Position numbers and translations under genes: made by a program | Part shown: one piece after another, positions 47,871 to 57,973 of the stretch | Position numbering within the stretch: the stretch's first letter is position 1 | Layout: every line of letters starts with the position of its first letter | NCBI GenBank assembly: GCA_900073065.1 | Contig: FJOG01000001.1 | Location: 1,192,430-1,256,429 of the forward strand | Length of the DNA stretch: 64,000 bases | Direction: 5' to 3' | Source: Phialocephala subalpina | Taxonomy: Eukaryota > Ascomycota > Leotiomycetes > Helotiales > Mollisiaceae | The notes under the pieces: model-generated | What the model was told of the DNA's origin: nothing | What the model saw: the letters and a program-made list of their open reading frames with translations, nothing else | The model's database searches: none

Positions 47871-50010
47871 TTAGGCAGATGCCTCAACTGCCGCTGGTTC
47901 TGCGTTCGTCTCCTATAGTATAGGTTAGCCTCAAACCGCTCGAGCGTAAAGTGACTCCGGTAGATATCCACATACCTTCGCAGGCTCATCGACTGATGGT
48001 GCGGGGACATCCTCTGGCTCTGCTGGCGCGTCCTTCGACTCGGCTGGTGGTGGAGCAACAGGTTCGGCCTCGGATGGCTTCTCATCCACCTTCTCCTCCT
48101 CAGCCTTCTCATCAGCAGAGGATTCCTTCGTGCCATTTGTGGCCTCAGCTGGAGTCGGTTTGGCATCCTCAGATTCGGCTTTTGCTTCGGTAGTGACTCC
48201 ATTAGTGGTGGCTGAAGCGGTGGGTTCGATTTGCTCGACCGCGAGAAGCTTGTTCCACTTGTCAAGCAAGGACTGAGAACGAGTCTTGAAGTGGAACTCT
48301 TCTTCCTTGGGAATCGAGGCCATCTTCAAAATCGCCTTCAGGACCTTGTTGATCTTCGTAGCTCGGATAATGCTGACCTCGAGGTCCGCGTAGCCTTCGA
48401 GCTTGCTCACAAATTCAGACATGCTCTTCATCTCCTCTTCCTTTGGCTCTTGGTCGCGAGTCAAAAGGCCCTTCTGCAGCTTGTGTCGCAAGAACAAGAT
48501 TTCTTTCTGTACGGCTGTTAGCCTTGTATGCAGAATTTGTCACCTGTTAACCTACCTCCTTCTTTGCCCGCTTCTCTTCAGCTGTAAGTTCGGGTTCCTT
48601 AGGCGCAACTACCTCCGGAGTCTCGGCAGCCTTGGCTGCCTTCTTTGTCTTCGACTTTGCAGATTTCGGAGCCGTCTCCTTCGCAGACTTCGGGGTCGAG
48701 GTTCCGTTTGTCTTGGGTGTGTTCAACTTGATGGTTGTCTTGGGCTTCTTAACCGATTCAGTGCGCTGAGGGGTCTGCGAACATATTAGCAACCTTCCAA
48801 TGTTGACGATGTTGTACTCACACCGTCTGCCTTGCGCTTAACACCACCGGTAGCCTTCTTGGTCTCTGAATCGACTGCTGCCTCGTCTGAGTCTGGCTCC
48901 CCAATGGCATCAGCCATCTCGACGTCCTCGTCGTCATCTGTGACTGCCTTTACAGACTTCTTCTCCTTCTTGGACGCTGCGGCCTTCTTTGCCTTCTTTT
49001 CAGCCTTAGCTGCCTCCTTCGCAGCACGCTCGGCCTCCTTTGCCTCCATGAAATTCTTCAGGATCTCCTTGAAGTAGTCCAAGTCGTGCTTTTCAGCAGC
49101 AAGTTGACGAGCGGCAGCCAAGTCCTTGCGCATATTGGTCGTGACAGTGGCTACATCGTCAAAGTCGAGATCAACGAGGTCGTAGTTTGGGATCCATCCG
49201 CTATCGAATGGGGTCAGCTCGAGCACTCAGCACGGGGTTAACTTCGCGAACTTACAATTCATTTGTGTGCAGGTACATCACTGGGAATGTCCGATCCTTG
49301 GCCTTTGGTCCACCATCTTCGTAGTCGGAACGATAAGAGCCATCTGGGCGAGCAGCAGTGACTGGTCTTGACTTAATCAGGGTGTTTGGGAGCATGCTCT
49401 CGTTGCACACAATTGCAGGCCACAGAGGGTATCCCTTCAGTCTGACGTAGAAGTAATCTCCCGGTTGCGCATCGGTGTGCGTCAGCTTAGCAGCGGAGGC
49501 CTTCTTGTTTAGCTTCTTGCCCTTGTGCTCTGGCACACCACCGGATTTTCGGCGAGGAGTCTTGGCTTTGGCAGCAGAGGCAGGAGCAGCAGAGGCAGGA
49601 TCTGAGGATTCAACAGGGGCTTCTTCTGCATCGCTGGGTAGAGAAGCGTCCTTCATCTCGATGTCTTCTTGAGTTGTTGATGGTTGGTCTTGTGTGATGT
49701 TGTCAGCGGCAGCTGGTTGTTTGTCGTCTGTCGACTCTTTGGCTGGAGCTGAATCTGGAAGGTTATCAATTAGCAGGCTGGTTCAAAATTGAAAGCTAGA
49801 TTGAGGAAGTGAAAAAGCAAGCATACTCTCGACTGGCGCGTCGGTATGGGTCGCGACTTCCTCCTTGGCCTCAACCCCATTCGAGATTGCGCCATTCGTA
49901 GTCTTTGCTTCCTTGACTTCGGGTTCAGTCGCTACCTCGGATGCGGCTGCTTCTCGTTCTGCGGGCGCAGATGGTAGGACAGGAGCTGGGGCAGGTGCTT
50001 CTTCCGACAT
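47871..50010 (-). CDS. PWWP-domain chromatin protein with TFIIS N-like domain
   Basis: Six exons (50010-49827, 49754-49256, 49200-48822, 48774-48556, 48506-47976, 47912-47871) give 617 aa, all in phase. An Ala/Glu-rich acidic N-terminus is followed by the PWWP domain at ~150-235: QPGDYFYVRLKGYPLWPAIV, with FPVMYLHTNEFGWIPNYDL spanning intron 2. PWWP domains read methylated H3K36 nucleosomes. A highly charged Lys/Ala/Glu coiled-coil and nuclear-signal region comes next (KAEKKAKKAAASKKEKK). Then a TFIIS-N/LEDGF-like helical bundle spans SEFVSKLEGYADLEVSII to KWNKLLAV. The layout resembles LEDGF/HRP2 and, in yeast, Ioc4-type proteins. Function in transcription elongation chromatin is inferred. 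The last exon is only 42 nt (ETNAEPAAVEASA). Confidence 0.88.
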
Positions 50011-50757
50011 GTTTGCTGCGAAGTCGCGAAACGGAACAATGGGAAAATAACTTTGCAGCAGTGGGTGGCTGAAGACGCGTCGAAAGGCGATATCCTTAGT
50101 AGTCGCAAGCAATGTTGTCTTCACTGATAGACAGGTCGATGGGCGAAAACTTGTATCCGCGATGGTGGGATAATTGTTGATGGTAAGATCGAGAGATCAA
50201 TCGCCTCGCAGAAGAATTAAAAGATCGATCGAGTTGACCGGCAAAATCCGCGCCAACCTAAAGTGTGTCACGTGCGGAGTGCAACAAGGCGGAGCAGCCG
50301 TTGTTCACCCAGCCACCGCGAAAAGATGTTATATGGCTATGATCTGATTGTACCCAAAAAGAAAGAAGAATGGGGAGTCCAACGCTTGGTGGCTATACCC
50401 TCACAATGAAGTCGAGCGGTAGATGAAGATGACAATAGGAACGAGAAGCAGAAGTGGATTTGAAATGAGTCAAAATCGAGATTCAAAAAGAATGAAACGA
50501 TTGGTGACGAAAGGAGCTCACCGTTCTGAAATGAACACCAGAGCCAACAACTTGACGAGACACTTCTCCTTCTGCCGAAGACCAATCACACATCGCCAGT
50601 CTGCTCTAGGCAAAGGCACAACACAATCACAGAGCCAAGGAAACCAACAGAGATGCAATCATCCTTCGTACTCGGGACAATGGCTTTTGACCAAACAACT
50701 CTTCCTTCATTCCGGTCTACTATACAACAGAGCTCTGGTGGGTGAAGATGTCCACGC
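50011..50757. promoter_or_regulatory. PWWP gene promoter and Brr2 3' flank
   Basis: This 747-bp gap lies between two minus-strand genes. No ORF with recognisable features is present. Confidence 0.4.
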
Positions 50758-53700
50758 CTACTCTTCAGCTTCCTCTTCTTCTTCTTCTTCATCGTCCTCG
50801 TCCATGCCCTCGGCCACGTTCACAGTGAAGCTGGGATCTTGATCAACACCAACATAGCTGTCGCTCATCAAGAACAGCTTCAGATTGTGCTCTCCAGGTG
50901 TCGGCACAGTGTATTCGAGTCGCAAGTTCAATGACTTTCCGATCGTGATGCGCTTGATCGCAAGCAGAGTCTTCGAGCTCTCGTCGCCGACAACCAGCCA
51001 CCAATTTTCCATTTTCTTGACCGGGTAGAACGGCGCATGCACAGTCGTATCCACATCTGCTGATTCGTCATCTTCGTCCACTTCTCTCGTAATCTTGACC
51101 TTGATATAGGCTGCAGCTCCAGCAGTAATCTCGTCAGGATCCTCCAATTCAAAGTCGAGTTCGATGTTGGGGTACTTCGAGTTCGTGAAATTTGCTGCTT
51201 GAGCGAGCTGATTTTGCGAAAGTCCTAGGCGCTGCACAAGTCCAGCATAACCTGGATTTTCGTCGGGATCCATAGCTTCCATGAATTCGATGATATCCTT
51301 GACTCTGCGAGAGAAAGCATAGTTAGCATTTGAGAGAGATATAGGTAGCGGAGGAACATACCCAGAATCGTTGGCGGCCTTGATAACTTCAGGAGTGAAG
51401 TGTGGGATTTGCTTCAATGGGCTATCGCGATCCCACATTGCCTGCACAACCATTTGAGACATTTCCATGGCGTTCATAGCATTGAGATGGCCATCGGATG
51501 ACAAGACATCGACAGTCGCACTAAGCAACCCAAGCACCTTGGCTAGGATGATCTCTTGATCTTTCGCAAGATCAATCGGTAACTGCATCCTCGAGAAGTG
51601 GGCCTGCAGGAGCACAAAGGCTTTGAAATGAGGAGAATCGTAGCTGGGCTGAGCCATCTTGACAGGAATTCGGTCGTAGATCCTACGGAGCAGGTTATCT
51701 TCGTGTCTTCTGATTTGAATAGACTCAAATTCTGTGGCTGATGTGATGATCTCGAGGATACCCTTCAATTTCGTTCTACCACTCAAGGAGAGCAAGAATG
51801 TCTGCATAGTGATATAGGAGATGTTGTAGTAGGCTGCAATCATGGCTGCGTTCAAGGGCGTTACGGAATCATCCTCTTCATCTAGATCAATGATCTTCGT
51901 TTCGGCTAGATCCTTCAAGGTAGTTTCGACAAGTTCTGACAGATGTGCACTGAGGCCCTCGTGAGAGGTGTCGGTTAAGCTGTAGTAGCTGGGATTGGCG
52001 AGTAGGCGCCGGTAGAAGTATGTGAACGTAGTCCAGTTGATGGCATCATCAGCAGACTCGATCATTTTGGTGCTGATTTCGGATACGAAGGCGTCGTGGA
52101 GATACACTTGAAGATGACTCTCAATCGGTAGAGCCTCGTTCAAGAATTTCTTGTAGTACTCGCGTTTGACAGCCGGTACCATAAGAACGCCTTTACTGAT
52201 CTTGTCCTCGAGTGGACGAGATGCTTTGCCAAACATCTGCAGGATCTCACTGAGAGGATAGTCAACATATCTGTGCTCTCGACCTTCGTAGTATTGAGTT
52301 CCCATAACAACAACCAAATGTGCTGTGCAATCCAATTCCCAGCATACGTCGCGAGAAGCTACCATGACTTGAATTGCCCCAATATCGTACAGATGCTTGA
52401 CAATACGTTTGTCGCTGGTGCTAAGTGCTTCATGATAATAACCAACACCATGCGATATCGCCTCAGCTAATGCCTCCTCTCCAATGCGCTCGAGTAGCGG
52501 CGTCATTTCTTTGACATCTGCGTGCAAGAAACGATCCTCATCATCGCTGGCTACACACGCCGCCAAAAGATCTCTTGTTGTGGCGCGAGCTTGCTTTCTG
52601 CTAGGGACAAACACAATTGCGGGTTTGTCGGGAGTCATCTGTAGAATGGAGAGATAGGTTGGCTTCGCCATGGCGAGCATGAGAGAGGGGAAATGAGGGA
52701 CCGTGAAGGATTGGAGGTGAAGTTCCAAAGGCACGGATCGGACGTGCGGGCTGAAGTTGTAGATGTTGTGTTTCTTCGCATCAATCCACTCGCCGATGTC
52801 TCTTGCATTGGACAGAGAGACGCTGAGGCCGATGATTCTCAGCGGAAGTTGGGTTTGAGAACGAATGTAGTGCATACGGGAGACGACAATCTCATATACA
52901 AACCCAGCTTGGCCACCGAGCATGTGCAACTCATCGGCGATGAACAGCTGGATCGTCTGGACGTTCTTCCGACGCTGCCATTGCCGCGACAAAACATCCC
53001 ACTGAGCAGGTGTAGCCAAAATCAGATCTCCTCTATCGAGTAGCTTCAAATCAGCGGTTGTTTCTCCCGTTAGCTTCACAATCTGCTTTCCGCCACGTAG
53101 GTCAGAGAAGCGTTGTTGCCAGTCTTGTTGCCGTAGGTCAACAAGCTCTTGGAAAGGAGCGATGTACACTGCCCGGCCAGCGTCCGGCTTAGACCAGTGA
53201 CGAAGCAATGCATACTCCGCGCAGACTGTCTTGCCACTTCCAGTAGGGGCTCCGACAAAGACGTTCTCGTCTGTCGAGTACAGGGAATTGAAAGTCTGTG
53301 TCTGGATCTTGTTGAAGCGCTCCCAAGACGGATAAAGCGCCCGGTAATCGTCTGTCTTCAGCGCAGCAACGGGTAAAGGCTGCAGATCGAGAAGTTGCGT
53401 GTGAGGCGGGAACTTCTCCGGCAGGATAAGTTTTTGGAATGATACAGCCAGCTTAGTCTCTGAATGCATCCATCTGTCGGAGATGACAGAAACAAAATAG
53501 TTCGGTGGCATTGGCTCGGTGATGGGCACCGTAAATTCAACGATGTGCTCATTGACCTCTGCTGTCGCAAAGTCCTTGCGGAGAATGAACTGATCATGGA
53601 ACAAGATGTCCTCTCCATCGCAATCTTCCGCGATGATCCAGAAACTTTCTGCAGTGCCATGGATCTCATCGTCCCACTCGAAGTTCGGTGTGATTGTCAA

Positions 53701-56700
53701 CTCTACTCTCAGCATCGATCGAGTCATTGGCTGCACTTGGGCTTGCACCTCAACTCGTGGAAATTTGGACACAAGACTGCAAACTGTTCTGCCTGCTTTA
53801 GGAAGGCCAAGCAGTTCACCCATACGAGGCGGGTCCAGATCAAAATAGCTTGCCCATGGAACGTCTATTCTCTCTGCCTTCTGGATAATGTCCCGTGAGC
53901 ACCCAGGGAACTGACGTAAAGGTGTCATTGTGGGCCACATGCGCTTCTCGGCCATCTTGCACAGCTCCAAGGCAGTCTTTGCAACGGACGACCAGCCTTT
54001 CTTCAGGGTGATTTCGAAGATGGCCCTCAGGATACGACCGGCAGATTGTGTGACATAGACCAAGTCGGCCATCAACGCCAAACCATCGAGCTTAAGTCGC
54101 GAGATGTAAGCTTGCAGCAATACGTTGATCTTAGCGTGAGGCTCCTCGATGCTCTCCTTCACCGGAATTGGAACGCGGCCGAGGAGCTTCGCCAGCTCCA
54201 GCTTCTCGTCTTGCCGCACAGGAATGTATTTGAACTCGTCGCTCAAAGCGAATACTCGGAAGAGTTCAATCGGGGTGATCGAGGGTTGAATGTGATGGTT
54301 GTAGGTCAACATGGAACTGTGAGTGATGTAGTAATGCGAAGCGATGCGACCAAGTTCAGTGGGTTGAAGTTTGCCGGTTTTCTTGTCGTATTTGACGAGA
54401 TTGGACTTCTCTAGGACGACAGCAGCAGAGTGTATGAGATCGACACGTTTCTGCTCTAGAGTATTGTCGTCTTCATAATCTGCGCCGACGCCATAGAGAC
54501 CGGGAGACCGCAGCATGCGGACGAAGAGATAGGTATATCCCAACCATTCGACGCCCTCATCTCGAGTACGAATATTGCCAAGAACAATTTCAGCATTGAG
54601 ATTGTCCGCAAGTCGACTGACAAATTGACTTTCGATAGGGAGCTGCTGATTCAACAGAGACAGATAATACTGCATTTCGGTTTGAGTGGTGATGATGATG
54701 CCTTCTCCGTATGTGTCGTACTGCGGCCGGCCTGCACGACCAAGCATCTGAAGGACATCTTGTGGACTCAGCTCGACCCAGCTGCCCTTTTCTGGTGAGT
54801 AGACTTGCGTGCCTTTGATGATCACAGTATGGGCTGGAAGATTGACACCCCAAGCCAAGGTGGCAGTGCAGACCAGCACTTGAATTAGACCTTCACTGAA
54901 AAGATCCTCAACAGAGGTACGATCTGGTCTGCTCATGCCTGCATGATGAATACCGAAGCCATATGGAAGCACATCTTTCAAGTCTCGGTCGTTCACAGCC
55001 TCCGCTTCAGTGTTGAGAGCCTCCCTGCTACCCGCATCACTTCTGATGATCTGACCAATAGTCTCCATCTCTAACGCTTTATCTCGGATATACTTGGCTG
55101 TCTTAGCAGTCTCCTTGCGAGAATGCACAAAGATAATCATTTGGTTTCGGTTCGTGCCTACGTGCTCTAGAACCTTGGTATATGTGATATCGTTCATGGT
55201 TTTCAACTGCTTGATTGCCTTCTTCTCGGTAATGCCGATAAACTCTTGTCGAAGGGGGCAAGGACGATATGAGCCATCGAAATGGAACATACCCTTTTCA
55301 GGGTCGACACGCAGGAAGCTTGCAACGTCGCGATAATTCGGCAGCGTGGCAGAAAGACCAATGAGTCGGACAGGGTCTCCGGTCTGCTCCATCTTCCTGA
55401 TTGTTCGACTCACAATACTCTCCAGGACGGGACCACGGTCATCATGCAAGAGATGGATTTCGTCGATGATGATAAGCCTGACCAGATTGGTATAGCTGAG
55501 ATCTGTAGCTTTTCTGGTGATAACATCCCACTTTTCTGGCGTAGTCACAATGATTTGGGTGTCAGCAATCTGCTGCTTTGTGAGTTGTCGATCTCCAGTG
55601 AGTTCTGAAACTTGAATGCCGTATTCCTTTAGTCGATTACCGAAATTGCCAACCTGCTCCTGAACAAGAGCCTTCAATGGAGCGATGTAGACAATCTTGA
55701 ATGCGTCGAGATTGATCTCTCCGGTTTCTGGGTTTCTATTCTTGCCAATCTCGCGCAGGATTGTCAACATACCGACGTTGGTCTTACCACTACCAGTAGG
55801 GGCGCATATCAGCATGTTGCCATCGTCATTGAAGGCCTGAGGAAAGCATTTCGACTGAACCTTGTTGAGCTTCGTCGTTGAACCGAACGGTACACGGGCC
55901 CATTCTGGTATCTCAGTGACTGGTATGTCGCGGTCACCGGGCTCGTTCCGCTTCTTCGGGGCTGGCACGTGGATTTCTTCATAGCCTTTGAAAGTTCGCT
56001 TTGTAGAGCCTTCAGGAAGCTTGACCTTGGGGTTTGTCATCAAATGATTTCCTTGGTCGAAGATTAAGTTCTCCAGATTGATGAGCTTTCGTGGCTGCAA
56101 TCCACCAACAAGACCGCCGTCGCCCGCTTCTTCGGCCTTGGCGGCACCATTTGTGTAGGAGGAACTCGAGTCGATATCCATCTTGATTTCTAACTTTCGC
56201 TTTTTGGACCCATCGCCGGAAGGTGCGATGCCACGCAGCTCATCCAAGATCCAACGCAGGCCCTCCGAGGCAATCTCTCGTTCAATGACCCCTCGAGCTT
56301 CGGCATCCTCTGCTCGAGCTAACCGAGTGAGCCAGACTACTTTATCACGATTTGAAATAAGCTTGTGAACGAGATCATGGTTTTCCCAATCAAACAATTC
56401 GGCAAGGTCATTCTCAATCTCTCTAAGAGGCCTCTCTTCTCCTCCCACCTCTTCTGGTGCGCCAGATAGAATATGCAGAGCTTCTTGGGTTTTGACTTGT
56501 TGGATGTGAGCGTCTGAATAGATCAAACCGATTTGTCTTTGAAGCCAGTACGCATCTATATCACGGGCCGGAATAAAGCTCTTGTCCTTGTCCTTGCCAG
56601 AGCCATCTTTGGCCGCAGCGGAGTCGATTATCATAGCTTCATCTTCTGGTAGTCCCTCCGACTCGTTATCTCGATCCTCCCCTGCACCACCAGCAGTTAC

Positions 56701-57501
56701 AACTCCTTCGGCGCCAGGTCGATCCTCACTGTCGTCCTCGTCTTCAGATGACTCGTCGCGGACTTCGTTCACCATTTCCTGACCATCCTCATCTTCCGAA
56801 TTTTCGTCGAAGACTACAGCAACACCTTGTCGATCGTCAATTTCGGCGCCATCCTCTGCGCCACCTTCTCCATCTCCCATAACCTCGTCCTCGTCTTGCG
56901 CCTCGTAGTCTGTGATCTTCTTTCCCAGGTTGACAAGCTCGTTGAATTGTTTTGGGCTTAATGAGGCCCCCAGTAGATCATCGATCTCCTTCTTCTTGTC
57001 GAAATCCTTCATGTCATCGTCCTTGAGATATTCCAAGACCGCATCCGCCGCACTCCGAACAATCTCGTGGGAAACATCGCCGAGGTTATTTGCAACAGTA
57101 GTTAGGATCAAGTCGTAAGTCGCTCGAGTCGCCGATGTCCTAGGTCGATAGACGATGCCTTCTACCAACGCATCCGCCGCAGACAATATTCCAGTCCCAC
57201 GAAGCTGTGCTGGTTCGCCGCGCTTTCGTTTGCGTTGCTCGCGCTCTAGAACATCCTGTCCCTCGTGTAGGCCTCCTCTCTCGATATCAGGCAGGCCGGA
57301 AGCCTTCTTCTTCTGCTTGGGCGCATCGTCACGAGCATTTCGAGAGCCCATGTCCCGAATGCTCAGTCTCCCAGCAAGTGATTCCGGATCTCCTGTAACT
57401 TCATCATTTCGACGGGTAACGAATCGACGGTCCGCCTGGAGGACCAGATTGGACATCGCCGAGTACTTGTACTGCGAGACATCTCGCTGTTGATCCGTCA
57501 T
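50758..57501 (-). CDS. BRR2: Brr2 pre-mRNA-splicing helicase (U5 snRNP)
   Basis: Two exons (57501-51362, 51304-50758) give 2228 aa. Brr2 is the U5 snRNP helicase that unwinds U4/U6 to activate the spliceosome (known). The N-terminus QYKYSAMSNLVLQADRR is the family start. A long acidic region follows. Cassette 1 has motif I APTGSGKTN (~570), DEIHLLHDDRGP and QMLGRAGRPQYD. Cassette 2 has GAPTGSGKTVCAE (~1420), ADELHMLGG and altered QMFGKASRP, the less active copy, as in known Brr2. Each cassette is followed by a Sec63 module. The gene can be read as one open frame because its 57-nt intron has no stop and is a multiple of three; splicing removes 19 residues that interrupt the second Sec63 unit. 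The acidic Glu/Asp tail is normal for fungi. Confidence 0.97.
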   Translation of the reverse strand: MTDQQRDVSQYKYSAMSNLVLQADRRFVTRRNDEVTGDPESLAGRLSIRDMGSRNARDDAPKQKKKASGLPDIERGGLHEGQDVLEREQRKRKRGEPAQLRGTGILSAADALVEGIVYRPRTSATRATYDLILTTVANNLGDVSHEIVRSAADAVLEYLKDDDMKDFDKKKEIDDLLGASLSPKQFNELVNLGKKITDYEAQDEDEVMGDGEGGAEDGAEIDDRQGVAVVFDENSEDEDGQEMVNEVRDESSEDEDDSEDRPGAEGVVTAGGAGEDRDNESEGLPEDEAMIIDSAAAKDGSGKDKDKSFIPARDIDAYWLQRQIGLIYSDAHIQQVKTQEALHILSGAPEEVGGEERPLREIENDLAELFDWENHDLVHKLISNRDKVVWLTRLARAEDAEARGVIEREIASEGLRWILDELRGIAPSGDGSKKRKLEIKMDIDSSSSYTNGAAKAEEAGDGGLVGGLQPRKLINLENLIFDQGNHLMTNPKVKLPEGSTKRTFKGYEEIHVPAPKKRNEPGDRDIPVTEIPEWARVPFGSTTKLNKVQSKCFPQAFNDDGNMLICAPTGSGKTNVGMLTILREIGKNRNPETGEINLDAFKIVYIAPLKALVQEQVGNFGNRLKEYGIQVSELTGDRQLTKQQIADTQIIVTTPEKWDVITRKATDLSYTNLVRLIIIDEIHLLHDDRGPVLESIVSRTIRKMEQTGDPVRLIGLSATLPNYRDVASFLRVDPEKGMFHFDGSYRPCPLRQEFIGITEKKAIKQLKTMNDITYTKVLEHVGTNRNQMIIFVHSRKETAKTAKYIRDKALEMETIGQIIRSDAGSREALNTEAEAVNDRDLKDVLPYGFGIHHAGMSRPDRTSVEDLFSEGLIQVLVCTATLAWGVNLPAHTVIIKGTQVYSPEKGSWVELSPQDVLQMLGRAGRPQYDTYGEGIIITTQTEMQYYLSLLNQQLPIESQFVSRLADNLNAEIVLGNIRTRDEGVEWLGYTYLFVRMLRSPGLYGVGADYEDDNTLEQKRVDLIHSAAVVLEKSNLVKYDKKTGKLQPTELGRIASHYYITHSSMLTYNHHIQPSITPIELFRVFALSDEFKYIPVRQDEKLELAKLLGRVPIPVKESIEEPHAKINVLLQAYISRLKLDGLALMADLVYVTQSAGRILRAIFEITLKKGWSSVAKTALELCKMAEKRMWPTMTPLRQFPGCSRDIIQKAERIDVPWASYFDLDPPRMGELLGLPKAGRTVCSLVSKFPRVEVQAQVQPMTRSMLRVELTITPNFEWDDEIHGTAESFWIIAEDCDGEDILFHDQFILRKDFATAEVNEHIVEFTVPITEPMPPNYFVSVISDRWMHSETKLAVSFQKLILPEKFPPHTQLLDLQPLPVAALKTDDYRALYPSWERFNKIQTQTFNSLYSTDENVFVGAPTGSGKTVCAEYALLRHWSKPDAGRAVYIAPFQELVDLRQQDWQQRFSDLRGGKQIVKLTGETTADLKLLDRGDLILATPAQWDVLSRQWQRRKNVQTIQLFIADELHMLGGQAGFVYEIVVSRMHYIRSQTQLPLRIIGLSVSLSNARDIGEWIDAKKHNIYNFSPHVRSVPLELHLQSFTVPHFPSLMLAMAKPTYLSILQMTPDKPAIVFVPSRKQARATTRDLLAACVASDDEDRFLHADVKEMTPLLERIGEEALAEAISHGVGYYHEALSTSDKRIVKHLYDIGAIQVMVASRDVCWELDCTAHLVVVMGTQYYEGREHRYVDYPLSEILQMFGKASRPLEDKISKGVLMVPAVKREYYKKFLNEALPIESHLQVYLHDAFVSEISTKMIESADDAINWTTFTYFYRRLLANPSYYSLTDTSHEGLSAHLSELVETTLKDLAETKIIDLDEEDDSVTPLNAAMIAAYYNISYITMQTFLLSLSGRTKLKGILEIITSATEFESIQIRRHEDNLLRRIYDRIPVKMAQPSYDSPHFKAFVLLQAHFSRMQLPIDLAKDQEIILAKVLGLLSATVDVLSSDGHLNAMNAMEMSQMVVQAMWDRDSPLKQIPHFTPEVIKAANDSGYVPPLPISLSNANYAFSRRVKDIIEFMEAMDPDENPGYAGLVQRLGLSQNQLAQAANFTNSKYPNIELDFELEDPDEITAGAAAYIKVKITREVDEDDESADVDTTVHAPFYPVKKMENWWLVVGDESSKTLLAIKRITIGKSLNLRLEYTVPTPGEHNLKLFLMSDSYVGVDQDPSFTVNVAEGMDEDDEEEEEEEAEE
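51305..51361 (-). other. 57-nt frame-preserving intron in BRR2
   Basis: Donor GTATGT at 51361, branch GCTAAC, acceptor GCAG ending at 51305. The length is 19 codons with no stop, so ORF-based prediction would keep it. Its removal joins AANDSG to VKDIIEFMEAM, which fits the conserved helical Sec63 region better. Confidence 0.9.
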
Positions 57502-57973
57502 CTTGGAGTATGGTTTGTTGATGGCAACCTGAAGTGAAGTAGATTTCTAGCTGTGAACTCAAGGAGCGTTGAATTCGCCTCAAGTGAATCTTTGAGGGCA
57601 CATTAATCAAAAGGCGCCCACCATAAATTCATGTGAGAAGGCACTTTTATCGTAATCGTAAAAGAAACGCCCCTCTACCTAAATCAGTATTTGCTCTTGT
57701 CGACAAAAAGAAGTTTTTGGTTAGCGCAAGTTGGGCGGGCGCTAGCGCCTCAGGTACGATTCGCGACTCCACGCACCTCATCAATCAATGAAGTTTTCAA
57801 ATTCTCAAAGAATTGTACTTGCAATACTCGAATAATTTACCAAGATGGTACTCTCTCTCATTGCTTAGCTTAAGTGAAGAGCAATATCTATTCTCGCCTT
57901 TCGTTCGGTGTGTCACGTTTTCTGGCTTTGCAACTTCAGAGTAAACAAACCTTCTTCTCCAGCGACATTCAGC
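57502..57973. promoter_or_regulatory. Divergent region, BRR2 / coiled-coil protein
   Basis: The 472-bp gap between divergent starts holds both promoters. No further feature is visible. Confidence 0.45.
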
